From: Ischnura elegans
Lineage: Eukaryota; Arthropoda; Insecta; Odonata; Coenagrionidae
Direction: 5' to 3'
Length of the DNA stretch: 64,000 nucleotides
Assembly: GCF_921293095.1 (NCBI RefSeq)
Contig: NC_060257.1
Location: 54,286,968-54,350,967 of the forward strand
Part shown: positions 1 through 12,800 of the stretch, piece after piece
Numbering within the stretch: the first letter of the stretch is position 1
Layout of the letters: every line of letters begins with the position of its first letter
Notes under the pieces: model-generated
What the model saw: only the letters and a program-made list of their open reading frames with translations
Told to the model about the DNA's origin: nothing
The model's database searches: none
Translations under genes and position numbers: made by a program

Positions 1-99
1 GAATGAATAGGTTAGTTAACATATTTTGCATTTAAAACTTGAATTCATTCAAAGCAATCCAAGGAGCTGCTTCTACCTCATAAGTAGATGTCGAGAGCC

Positions 100-260
100 A
101 AGAATGATGTCAAAGATGAGTCAAGAATTTGGTCAATGATGAGTGAAGAATGGTGTCAAAGATTAGTCAAGAATGGCGTAAAAAATGAATTAAGAATTAT
201 GTAAAAGATGAATCAAGAATGATGTTAAAGATGAGTCAAGAATGATGTCAAATATGAGTC
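100..260. repeat. 23-bp minisatellite in intron 1 of A
   Basis: Seven tandem units of 23 bp, each beginning AAGAATG and ending GAGTC or a variant. Units differ by a few bases, so the array is not very recent. It lies upstream of exon 2 of gene A. Confidence 0.88.
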
Positions 261-299
261 AAGAGTGCTAGATATTTCGATTCTTTTGTCTTGTCTGTC

Positions 300-512
300 A
301 TTCCACGTTTCGATACGGCTGAAAAAAATTCTACTTGGCTATTGCACTCAAAATTACAACATACATATTTTAACCAGATAATGGGCGTTGAACTGGAAAT
401 ATTGTCTTTGAAATGAATTTTATATAAAAGTTTTTAAAATTCTAGGTTGGAGCAAATATACATGAATAATTCTTGCAAAATTCCCGACTATCGCGGTCGC
501 TGGACACCCCTA
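300..512 (+). repeat. Dispersed repeat, copy 1 (intron 1 of A)
   Basis: About 210 bp matching 4128-4363 in intron 3 of the same gene, from ATTCCACGYTTCGAT to CGGTCGCTGGACA. Family unknown, probably an old transposon fragment. The rest of intron 1 (513-846) shows nothing I can name. Confidence 0.65.
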
Positions 513-846
513 GATTCAAATATATTGAACATTCATTCGGATTAGAGATTCACCCCATTCATTATAAACGATTTAAAGAACCGAATGATTGCTCTGAATC
601 AAATCACATCCGAATCCACGAAATTTCCACCTCTACAATGTACAGTAAAGCTACAAATAGAATCGATGTAATCGGATTCGAGATTCGATTTTATAGAATC
701 GGAAATGGAAAAAGTTGGAATTGATTCCTCCCTAATCTTTAGTCTTCATTCGTGTTTTGCAGTGATTAACTTTCATTAATTAATATACAACGTAAAAAAT
801 TAATTAATAATCTTCAAATGCAGTGATTGAATGTTCCTTATTTCAG

Positions 847-3800
847 GCCACTCTCCAAAGTTGTGGCGTCCAAGATTCAATGGAAAAATCGTAGGAGGAG
901 AGCAAGCAAACATCGAAGATTACCCATACCAGGTGAGTACGAGAAATAATGAGATGCAAAACTTAAAAGATTGGAAAATGTCGTAATGCAGCGATTGAAT
1001 TACATTTCAGACCATTACTTACAATTTATTATGTTTACTTTTTTTTCTTTTTAAGATTTGACGCATACAATCATGCACTTTCGCGTTCTTTTTTTCCCCG
1101 TCAAAATCAAAACCAACTTTTATTATCGTTTCCTCCATGGCATCTTTGATTCTCAAAGTTATTGATAGTTTTCTATATCATTTAGAAAATGCGTCAATCA
1201 TCCCCCAAACCCCTCAATAACTAACAGTGAAACCTTGGTCTCATGTTATACCTAGGTCTCTGTGACTGGAGGTCACATTACTTGTTGGACCTCTTCAGGA
1301 GCTCCGTCTTCCCCCCTTTGCGATCGAGGTAATAACTCCAATTCGGTGAAACAACGAACAAACAACGAACGGTGAACCTTGGTATGAGGGTCTGTCCTCA
1401 GCATATAGATCCATTTCCTAGCTTCTTGTCAACCTCGAAAGGTCCGAGCCATTTAGGAACAAGACCACACCAAGGAACAATGGAACCTTAGTCCTAAGTA
1501 CCCTGGGAAGCTAGTTCCCTAACTAATTTTGTTATCCAGTATTATCTAATCCAGGACTATAATTTGTCTTATATTTACGTAAAAGCCGAAATAACGATGC
1601 TTAACACTTCAGAATAATAGTAAATGATGAAATTTATAACTTTATCTACTCTCTTTTGAGCCACTCCCGAATATTTTCATGCCTAACCCTCCCATGTACA
1701 AACACCAATTCCAAATCCCAAGCGTATTGGTGCCTACACACACATAAATTCCGAAACGAACAGATTTTTAATGGACGACACAACGAGCTGGCGACCTGAC
1801 GTCATCATTTCACGAATACGTCATCTGATTGGCTCGCGAGCCGCGGCGTCAACGACACGCCAAACTTTGAAGGCAACCTGCCTCCACGCCATACCGCGTT
1901 GCGCCGGCCCACCAAAAATACAAAAAAATTGAAATTTTGGCCACTTTTCAATTTTTTTGAGTGTTCGCATCTCTGAAAGTTGGTAAGTTGAATGTTCGCA
2001 ACTAGACGACGTAACGTAAAAAGGTTTAACCAGGTGGAAATCCGGATAAAACTTCAGCAAAAGAATTCGCGGGGATTCAACGATTCTTTCCTCTATACAC
2101 AGCTCGTCCTTCGTCGAAGCAATGCTTTTGAGTGCGGTGCAGCAATAATCAGCGAGAATCTGGCCATCACTGCAGCCCATTGTACTGACGGGTAAGTTGG
2201 TCAGACATATTTATTTAAGTATTCCACCCATTAAGATAGGTTTTCAGGTAGTATTTTAGAAGTATTCTTGCAGTCTCCCTTCTTGCACTTCCCTCTTCAA
2301 TTCACAAGACGACCTACTCCATTTCCTTCCGCCTAAAAATCCTATTCTCTTCTCCTCCCCCTCGTTTACCCAACGCGTTTGAAATTTGACAGACATTTAA
2401 TCGAAGACAAGCAAGCCTACCGGCGCATAGTGTATTCGCGGATTTTATTTGTATTAAACCCTCAGAATATTCTAATATTTCACATTTTTTCATTCAAACG
2501 CTTAAGTTATCAGCAGTGGCAATTTAAAAAATATGACGTTTCAGACGAAAACATGTATGAGATGTAAAATATGGACTCGAGTTTTACGTTTTGGAATTTT
2601 TCCATCATGACAATGGAAGGAAACACCCACTTCAGTAATTTTACGCACTTAAACATATAACCACCCACGTTTCAACTGATAACCGCCATTGTCAAGCACC
2701 AGATATCGTTAGAAATTTGGGTCACTATTGATAAAACTGTGGAAAATACTAAAAAGGGTATTTCCTTCCATCTTCATCAAATCTAATTCCTAATAACATT
2801 GGTGTTCCCAAATGCAATATTAACTGGAATAATTCCTGTCAATACCAGCACCACAATGTCTTGAAGTATTTTGCTACCTGAAAATGCTGTGATCAAGAAA
2901 ATACGTGACAATAAGTGGCAGGTTAAGAGTGAATATCTGGTGATTCCGGCCGCACCCCCGTAATTTCTAGAAAACTTAAAAGGATGGTAATCTTTCAGAT
3001 GGGTTAAAAATGAAAGTTTTAATTTCATCAGCTTAAGAAACAACGCTAAACCCTGAAGTAGTAGATTGAGATAAAGTTAACTATTATTCCCATCAGATCA
3101 TATTGATTCAGAATTTAAATTGGTAGTAATTGTAATATTGCCCACAGCATTGTTTATTAATAATCCAAGAATATATCAACTTCACAAAAACCAATGGCAA
3201 AATATGAACTCATCATCAACATCATCATTAGTCAACAATTTTAAGATTGGTTTGACCCAGGTCACCATTTCTCTCTCCCATCCCCTAACCTTTTCATACA
3301 TACATTATTCTTCTCTTTCACATCCTTTATAACATGTCCTATGCAACTCATTCAGGGCCGTCCCCTGCCCTTCTTCCCTTCCACCTGCCCTTCTACGATA
3401 GTCTTCATTAGGCCACAAAATGTGGCCAACTAAGTTGTTCCGACTTCTGCTTAAGGATTTTAGGTGGCTTCTCTTTTCTCCCATTCTTCTTAGCACTTCC
3501 TCATTACTTCACGGTCAACCCATTCTTTCTTCATCATTTTTCGGTAGCACCACATTTCGAATGCTACCTCTCTTGACTTCTCCGCTGCTGCCAACGTCCA
3601 ATCCTCGGTTTCATAGAGAAACATACTTCATATATAGCGAACTAAACATTCTAAAGCTTAAAATCAATAACAGTTATATATTTACATACTTTACACCCCT
3701 CAAGCACTAGCTTAAAAATTGAAATTAATGTTAAAATAACATGCTGTATGTGAAAACCAATGTCCATGATAACAAAAGGACTAACAGCGCGTGTCACCCT

Positions 3801-6800
3801 CAACAAATCAGGTTTGTCGGCTGGTTTGTACAATCTATGATGCCTACTCCAAAACTTGGTTCAGATTTTCTATTGAAATCTGTTTCACATTCCATTTTAG
3901 TTTCACAGTCTTTAAAACACTCATCTAGTCTATAGTTTATTCATCAGTCAAGAAAATATTAATCTCCACAACAACCAATTACAAAACATTTCAATGCTTA
4001 GTTATATGTACATTTTTGCGTATATGAGAGTAAAAATGGTCTCGTGATTGGATATAAATCTGGATTTTATCATAATAAACTGAGCATATTTGATATTTTA
4101 CACATACTAACATAACGTATTGAATATATTCCACGCTTCGATGCAGCTGTAAAAATTCTACTAAGCTACTGCGCTTAAAATTGCGACGAACACAGTACAG
4201 GCAAGAAAATAGGTGATGAACTGGCCAAATTTTACGTGAAATTAATTTTAATTAAAATAATTTGAAATTCCGGTTTGGAGAAAAAATTCATGAATAATTC
4301 ATGCAAAATTCCATGGACTAAAAATTCACGGCCATTCCCGATTTTCCCGGTCGCTGGACATCCTGCTACTCATATCGGACATTAAGACTCATCATCACTG
4401 ACAAGGAGACATCGCCTAAGTGATGGTAGGGATCTGGCTGCGGATATTATTTTCTGAAACTATACAAGGTAGTACAGTGTAGGTAAGGTAGAAAAAGTGT
4501 CACGGATTTCTTCCACATAGCGCCCTAGACCGCGCCGCCACCGCCGTAGTTGAGAGGCTGTGATTACTCAAGAGAAGTCATGCTGCGCGATATCTTTACA
4601 TGCGAATATCTGTCGAACCCGGGCGTATGTGGAAGAAAGCCTTGACACTTTTTTTACTTTACCTATATAGTTTCAAAAAATAACATCCGCATCCAGATCC
4701 CGAACATCACTTTGGCGATGTCTCCTTGTGATAGTTATTTCATGCAACTACAGTGCTCTGGAAACTAATTAAAAACTGGTGTAAATATAGGTATCCTTTC
4801 CTTCAAGATTGAATTTTTATTGCTCTATATCCTCAGGGCCAAACCGAGTTATCTGACCGTGAGGGCCGGAAGCTCTATCGTGAATTCTGGAGGTAGCATC
4901 CATCAGGTCACAAAGATTCACCAGCACCCAGGGTTCGACATCTATGTCCTGGATGGTGACATCTCTATCATCGAGGTGACTCGTATTTAATTTTCCATGA
5001 ATTTTGTCCATAGCACCGCGTTGAAATCGCTGGCGACACCAATTTCGCCAACGTTCTAGACTACGCGTCTTCAGGTCAAAGTGATATTCTTGTTTTGTTC
5101 TATAAAAGTGTTCCCTGATTGATCTGTTAATACCTAATTCCTGTCGCGCCGTTCACTGATTGGACCGTGAATCGTTCTTGAGCAAAAACCCGTCTCTCAA
5201 TAGTATTGTAGATTATATCCATTCTCATGATGTAAGTTTTATTTATGCTAAGATTCTCGTATTTTTCTTGTTTCTCGAACGGTATTCCCTAGTTAAATTA
5301 TATTTTCTGCGATCACCAGGAATTACGATGATGTCCTTTCAGAAGCATAAGGGTTTGTGTAGTATTCTACCGGTTGAGGTAGGTTTGAATGCGGTATTTA
5401 CAAATGACTCGCGCCCTGTTCCCATCTCGTAGAGGTCTGTCCTCTTCAATTCAAAACTGGGCCTACGTTCTTTCATTCTAGAGAGCTGGTACAGATCAGC
5501 GAAGTGCCCACATGAGACTAAAACGGCCCAGAGACGTTCAATATTATTGTGCAATATGGGCTGCAAAATATTTTGACGGCGGCTCATAGACGGCTGATAT
5601 TATTGTACAATATTTTGGTTTGGGAAACATATTGTACCGTATGGAAGCCGATATTGACCGATAGTGAAGTTGTGCACAGACGTACAACAACATTGTATAA
5701 ACAGAACCCGCCAGAATTTCATTAAGTCATCATGTCGGGTGAAAGTGAACGGTGTATCGTGACAATTGCAAATGGTCATAATTTATTTTTTTACCTCTCC
5801 GGGAATCCATTCGGGCATCCGGGAATTTTTTGCGGTACTCCTCCATCAGCACATCGCACTGCTCCCCCTTTTTCACACGATAACTACAATCTTTGCACTC
5901 CACATACTATAGAGTCGGATGACCACGATGCACCTCCATAAATTCAACAATAAAGTCTTTTTCGGCCTTTCTGTCATCCACGGCAATGAGTGTGGTTAAG
6001 ACGACTAGTTCATCGACCAGATGATAGGATATTGCGCAAAATTGCCAACAGACCGCACAATATTATCTCGTTTTCGCAATATATTTTCAAGAATTTGAAA
6101 ACCTCACATTATATTGCACAACCTTTCAGTAATGCCCGAAGACGATCAATTATATTTATTATACAAACCAAAATATTGCACAATAATATTTGCGTGGACT
6201 ATTAAGGGCCGTTGTAGGCCCGTATACCAGAAAGTTACTCAAGTCCTGATCTCAACTCAAACTCCAATCTGTTGTAACGTTGGTATTGCGAGATCTCACT
6301 CGAGTTCTGACTCAATTTTAGTCAGGATTTGGATAGATAACTTTTACTTATACAATGATTTTTTTAAGCGACCCGGGTTTCAATGAATAATCATCATAAT
6401 CAGGCGTAAATTATTATGTATTTCTTCGTGGGCTTCCCTATCATAGTCAAAATAAGGCTAACTCCCTTAAATTCTATCCAAAAATCCTATTTTCTTACTT
6501 CCTCTCCCAACTTGTTATTCACCTAACATTCTACCCTTCAACACTGTTTTCAAAATTCTATCCCTGTTAAGAAGGTAAATCTCTAAAGTGCCAAAAGCAG
6601 ATCTCGTTCAAATTTTTCTAGGTTAAAAAAAATGGATAGCTATTAGGTGTATTTTTTGTTTCAGCCGCCACGCTCAACACTTTCCGAGATATTAGCGACG
6701 GAGAGTAACAGTGAAACGCCTAATTTTACGCAACCCACATCACAAAAGCACACCCTTAACACTCAGTTGCTAGTATGAAGAGAACTGACGTAGTATTAAC

Positions 6801-9800
6801 GTCAACTTTTTGTGGAGAGGTGTCTTGGAGCAACATAACTAATGATCAACGAAGATATCACATTGCCCGCAATTTTATTAACAGAGTACTACACGTGTTT
6901 CAATTGTTATATAATAATAATAATAATACGTCTTTGTTGGCTGAGATTGGGACTAGAAAGTCCCATCTTCCATCTAATCCCTCGTCAAATATGAAATATA
7001 TGCAGCTAAATACATTGTCAAGTTGCTCATGAAATTACATGCAGATAAATTACATAAAAAGAAATAGAAGTTCCACTTTCAATCAACAAACAAAATTATA
7101 AGTTAACAAAGTTAACATTAACCAAGTGTAAAAAGATGTTAGTGAACTTGGGAAAAACCTAAGGATATTGACTGCCGTCCTTATTGGAAAAACCTCACAG
7201 CAGGAAAACGCCCACACAAGAAGGGGGGCGTGAAAAACCTGCGAAAACCTACTAAGAGAGCTAATGTAAACCTGGGTATCTACAAATACGATAAATTACA
7301 TGGAAAATGTCACCCAGTACCCGTCATCATCATGTACTTACAAAAACTTTTTAAAACCTTATTTTTTTGTTAGTACAAGATGATGATTGTATGACAATGG
7401 AAACACGTTTAGTACACTGTCAAAAACCACTGTGGGCAATACGATATCTTCATTAATCATTATGACGTTATATTGTCGTAACGAGGGTTGCATATATTTG
7501 GGCAATTTCCTGATTTTTTTCCTCTAATGGGTATCTATTACCTGTCAATTTTTTCTCTAATGGGTATCTATTACCTGTCACTTAACAAAATTTGAACGAG
7601 ATCAGGTGGTGAGATTTGAGGGACTTCCTTTGTGTGTAGTCAAATAAAATCATTCCTTTTTCAGGTGAGCCCACCATTCGAGTTCGGCAGGGGAGTACAA
7701 CCCATTGCTCTTCCGGACAGCGATATGGACGTTGCCGTCGGATCAAGCGCAGATGTTTCCGGATGGGGAACTACTTCGGTGAGTATACTCGGTGTGTGCA
7801 GCAATTGACAAGGAACCTTCACAAAGTGGATGTGAATTGAAGATGTGAAGGAATTGCAATAAATGGATGTCATCCATACTCACAAGGGGAGACCACGTAC
7901 CTTGCTCCGCCTTTTAAAATGCCGTATTTTTTATGGCCTTCGGAATGGTGAACACATCCCTGAACAAGTAGTGGTTCCGTTGAATGTGCCTTAGTTTGGC
8001 TGTAATTAATTAATTGTCATGCGGTACTTTTCACAAGCCGTATATAATTGCAAAATATCGCATTTACCAGCAGACAGGTAGGTCAGGTGGGGTAGTGGTA
8101 GCATATCGGACGCTCACCCAGGGGGCCAGGGTTCGGGGCTTCTTCATAGCCATTTATTTTATTACGCCACCTGACCCGTCTGTTGGGGAGTACGATATTT
8201 TGGAATTATATACGGCTTGTGAAAAGTACCGCATGAAAATTAATTAATTACAGCCAAACTAAGACACATTCAACGGAACCACTATTTGTTCAGGGATGTG
8301 TTCACCATTCTGAAGGCCATAAAAAATACGGCATTTTAAAAGGCGGAGCAAGGTACGTGGTCTCCCCTTGTCAGAGGGTATGTTGCCCTTCATAGAAAAC
8401 ACTGGGGGAATATGCTTAGTACTAAACTGCATGGATTTCTAAATAAGTGCCAAGATATTTTTTTTCTTTACAAAATATATCCATAAACGCTTCAATTACC
8501 ATATTTTGATAACTTTTTCTGTTATTTTTTATTTTTAAGGAAACATTTCAATATGTATCACATATGATGCACTATTGTTATTGACAACTTTTACATGGAA
8601 TGGATATGAATCACAGGTTTGGCAATTTTCCACAAGAGATTTTCATTTTTTTGTAGATGTGTTTCGTTCCATATTAAACAGTCACCATAGATAGAAATAA
8701 AAATTAGTGAACCAGCCGTTGACAACGATCTCAATTTATTTGCACAGGATGATGGCTACCTTCCCGATCACCTCAGACATGTCTTCCTCCAAATCATTGA
8801 TCAGGATGAGTGTAACCAGGCCTATGGATACATCACAGACACCATGATGTGCGCCAAAGCTCCGGGAAAGGACTCCTGCCAAGTAAGTAAATCTTAATTC
8901 AACCTGAAGAAGGTGACACAATAAATTATCGAGACGTTGATAATAAAACTGGTATCGTTTATATTACTACATCAGCCACAACTTTCAACAAATTCTTTCC
9001 TCAACCTTAATATTCATGTCATTTTAAGATGAGCATCCCGGAACCGATTTTTTTCCGGTAATATGCGAGAGAGTTAAAATCTTCAAACGCAAATTTACTA
9101 TTTGATAAAGGTGGTAAACTCGTCACCAAAACTATTGCCTAAGCTGGTACGTTAAATTTCTGTTTCAAAAGTATACACTGTGCAGACAACACCGCGTTTA
9201 ATTTAGATTTTCCACTCAATGACGAATCGATGAAAGAAATCACTATTCAATGCAATGGGATAACTCAAAATCTACAATCGATAACTAATGAACCTCCGGG
9301 TCCGGAGGGAATACCAGCGCGCGTCCTCTAAACTTATCCCACAAATCGCACCGTTCTTATAGAGAATATTAAAGAAATCTTTTCTGAAGGATAGATACCA
9401 ATGAGATAGATATTGCAAACGGTACACCTGTAGTCAAAAATAGAAACAGAGTAGACCATGAGAATATGACATTGACTATTGGCAAGGTTCTCGAACATAT
9501 CATTGTTAGCAACTTAATCACTTTCCTGAATAGTTGAAATTTCCTATAAGGCTGAAACCACGGCTAATGGAAAGATAAATCATGCGATCAGATTGGCCCA
9601 ATAGATAAGCTCGTGCTCTTCCTTTACGACGCACAGTGGGCTAGAATCGAAAAAAGGTGGCCAAAACCTAAAAATCAATTTTTTGAGCTAGGAAGTTGAA
9701 ACTTCGTATAAATATTCTAAAACAAATTGTGCATAACTTTCCAGATTATTTATTTCCTGTGTTTTCACGTTAACACTAAATGTGAGGTCAAAGTTGAACA

Positions 9801-12800
9801 AATTTAGCGAAAAACAACCACCCAGGTTTAGAAGTTTGAATTAGATCCATTAATGGTAAAGCTAAATGTCTAAAACTTGAAATATATGTTAAGTAATCCT
9901 GATGGATTAAATTGTTACTATAAGACTTAATCTCAAGTGAATACATTTTGCTTTATCTAACAAAATTTGAAAATGTGTTCCGTGGCCCAAAACTCTCCCC
10001 TACATTTAAATGTTTGCCACTGAAAACGCGTGATGTCACTTCAACTACATCAGAGATGATTCCGTAAATAACTACTTTTTGCCCGCGGTAACTGAGGAAG
10101 TCACGTAACCAGTTTACTACTGTTTCGTTTAATCCGCGAGGCTGTAATTCGTATAAAAGCTTTGTTTTGTGTTATTTTTTGTTTTGTTGTGTTTAAATTG
10201 TGAGTTCCCGTGTCGAAAGCTATCTTAAAATAGAGAAATAATCCATCAAGTTGCCTCTTCGAATCATCTGATTTGAGAACGTCAGTGGGATAGAATCGAA
10301 AAAAGCTGGCCAAAACCTCAAAATCGATTTTTTTGTGCTAAGATGCTCCCTCGATTTTTTTCTGAAAATTGCAAAATTTATCCTCGTGCAGTGGTTTCAT
10401 GAATAGTTTTATCAACGAGTTCAAAAGAAGTGTCAACAAATCAAGATGGTATAACAGTTTTGTCGATAAAACTATTCATGAAACCAGTGCACGAGGATAA
10501 ATTTGTCAATTTTCAGAAGAAAATAGAGGGAACTTCCTAGCTCAAAAATCGATTTTGAGGTTTTGGCCAGCTTTTTTCGACTCTATCCCACTGACGTTCT
10601 CAAATCAGATGAATCGAAAAGGCAACTTGATGGATTATTTCTGTATTTTAAGATAGCTTTCGACACGGTAACTCACAATAAACTTTTGTACGAATTACAG
10701 CCTCGCGGATTAAACGAAACAGTAGTAAACTGGTTACGCGACTTTCTCAGTTATCGCGGGCAAAAAGTAGTTATTTACGGAATCATCTCTGATGTATTTG
10801 AAGTGAAAACACGCGTTTTCAGTGACAAACATTCATATGTAGGGGAGAGTATTGAACCACGGAACACTGTTTCAATTTTTTTAGATAAAGCAAAATATAT
10901 TTACTTAAGACTCAGCCTAATAGTAACAATTTAATCCATCAGGATTGCTTAACATATGTTTCAAGTTTTACACTTGTACCTTTAATTTAATGTAAAGTAC
11001 TATTAATGGATCTAATTCAAACTTCTAAAAATGTTTATAATTATTCCTCTGGGTAGATTAGACAAAAATTCAATTTAAAAATATAACTCCTTTCAAGTAA
11101 AAATAAATTTAGGCTACCCTCCAAAATTAATATAATTCTCTAAAGTCTAATTAAGTAATTAATGTAACACAAAAAATAAATTTTAGAATATTAGACCATA
11201 AATTACGGCTGACAAAAAAAATCACAAGCATAGGAATATGTTCCTAGGTACATCGTGGGCCTGTGTTCCTTGGTACCACAGGTAGCCATATTTAATTTCG
11301 GATGATTTGTCTGGTTAATATTACGTTTAAAATACCAAATAAGTAGTAAATACTACTCACAATTATACGTCAATTTCAACTGTGCTACGATAACCACTGT
11401 TGATGTGGTCGATTTTCGTTAAAAGACTTGGATGTACAACTAAAAATATTTCATTTTCAGCGATAATATTGTTGAACTTATTCTGGTCCTTTTCTATTCA
11501 TCCACTTCCTCAGACTCCAAAAATACAATCACAGATAACAATACAAACATCGAATAATCAACATTAACATCACAACAAACAAAATAAGAACACAAATCGC
11601 ATGAATGCGAACCATTGATAATGTGACCAACACACATACAAATCAATCCGTGTATTTAACAAATATCTTCAAACCAGCATCGTCTTTGTAAAGCCTGAAT
11701 CACACGATCATTTTTTTTCGTCGCGAAAGTGATCACTAACGCCATCACTGCGCAAAATGATCGTCGCCGGCAATTGTTTTTCGCGATCGCGATGAGGATT
11801 CCCATCGCTATTTTTCATCACTCGTCCGGTCGCTTTTTCCGTCGCTAAAACCGTCACTAAAACCCCATATCAGCCAATCGGAACGCATTCCCCTATGGAG
11901 CGATTGCAGCGCAACTTTTGACAATTGTGGGAACGACATAAATAAACAAACACGCTATTTAATTTCGTGATGCGGGTCCTATGACAACGAGCTGTGATAT
12001 TGGAAATGATGCGAAAAGCGACGGCGGGAGTGACCGTGTGATTCAGACAAATGATCACTGGAGCGATCACTTTCGCAACGAAAAAAAAATGATCGTGTGA
12101 TTATGGCTTAAGGATAACCCAAATGGACTTATAATTGACCTGTTTTGCACTCTAGCGCATCTTTCACATAGCAGCTTAGTTAAAAGCCGCTAGTTCGTAG
12201 AACTTGCCGTTAGTTTCAAATGTTCCTACATACACTACCATCCCCTACATTGAGCTACTTGAAGTTCGTTTCTACTTCCTCTCACTCAATACCACCCCTT
12301 CCCCATCAGCAAAGCCCTCATAGTGTCCAGAAGGCTGCCTCTTTTTGCCACCTTTTTTTAGGAGCGAATCGTTATAACCGGCAAAATTTGCGTACCCGGG
12401 TGGATATAACAGATATGATTTTTTTTTCAAAATCGGTTAATGTCTTCTGTTCATCATTTTGTCTTGAAATTTCAAAATTTTTGACGAAAAACGTGAAAAA
12501 TGTATATAATTTTAATTTGATTTTATCAAGCACTCATTTTTTTCCAATGGACTAAAACATTGGTCTTTCCTTGATATTTTTGACCAAATGCGTCAGATTT
12601 ATTGCTTTTAAATATCGAGAAAATGACCTTTTATCATGTCCCCGAAAGTAGTTTTGTGTTGCAGGCAACCCGCAACACGCCGCCTCATTTTACTCCATGC
12701 ATGCGATAAATGACGCGAAATGGTGATGTTTTTCAGTCAAAACGTGGAAATGATGCTCTGAATTTAGACAGACGCACTTAGATATTAGATTTAGATATAT

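Noticed and set aside
5160-5432. 90-codon open frame in intron 4 of A
   Set aside because: No domain, no paralogous counterpart, low-complexity intron sequence.
10563-10934. Stand-alone 123-codon gene
   Set aside because: It is a LINE reverse-transcriptase fragment in one arm of the inverted repeat.
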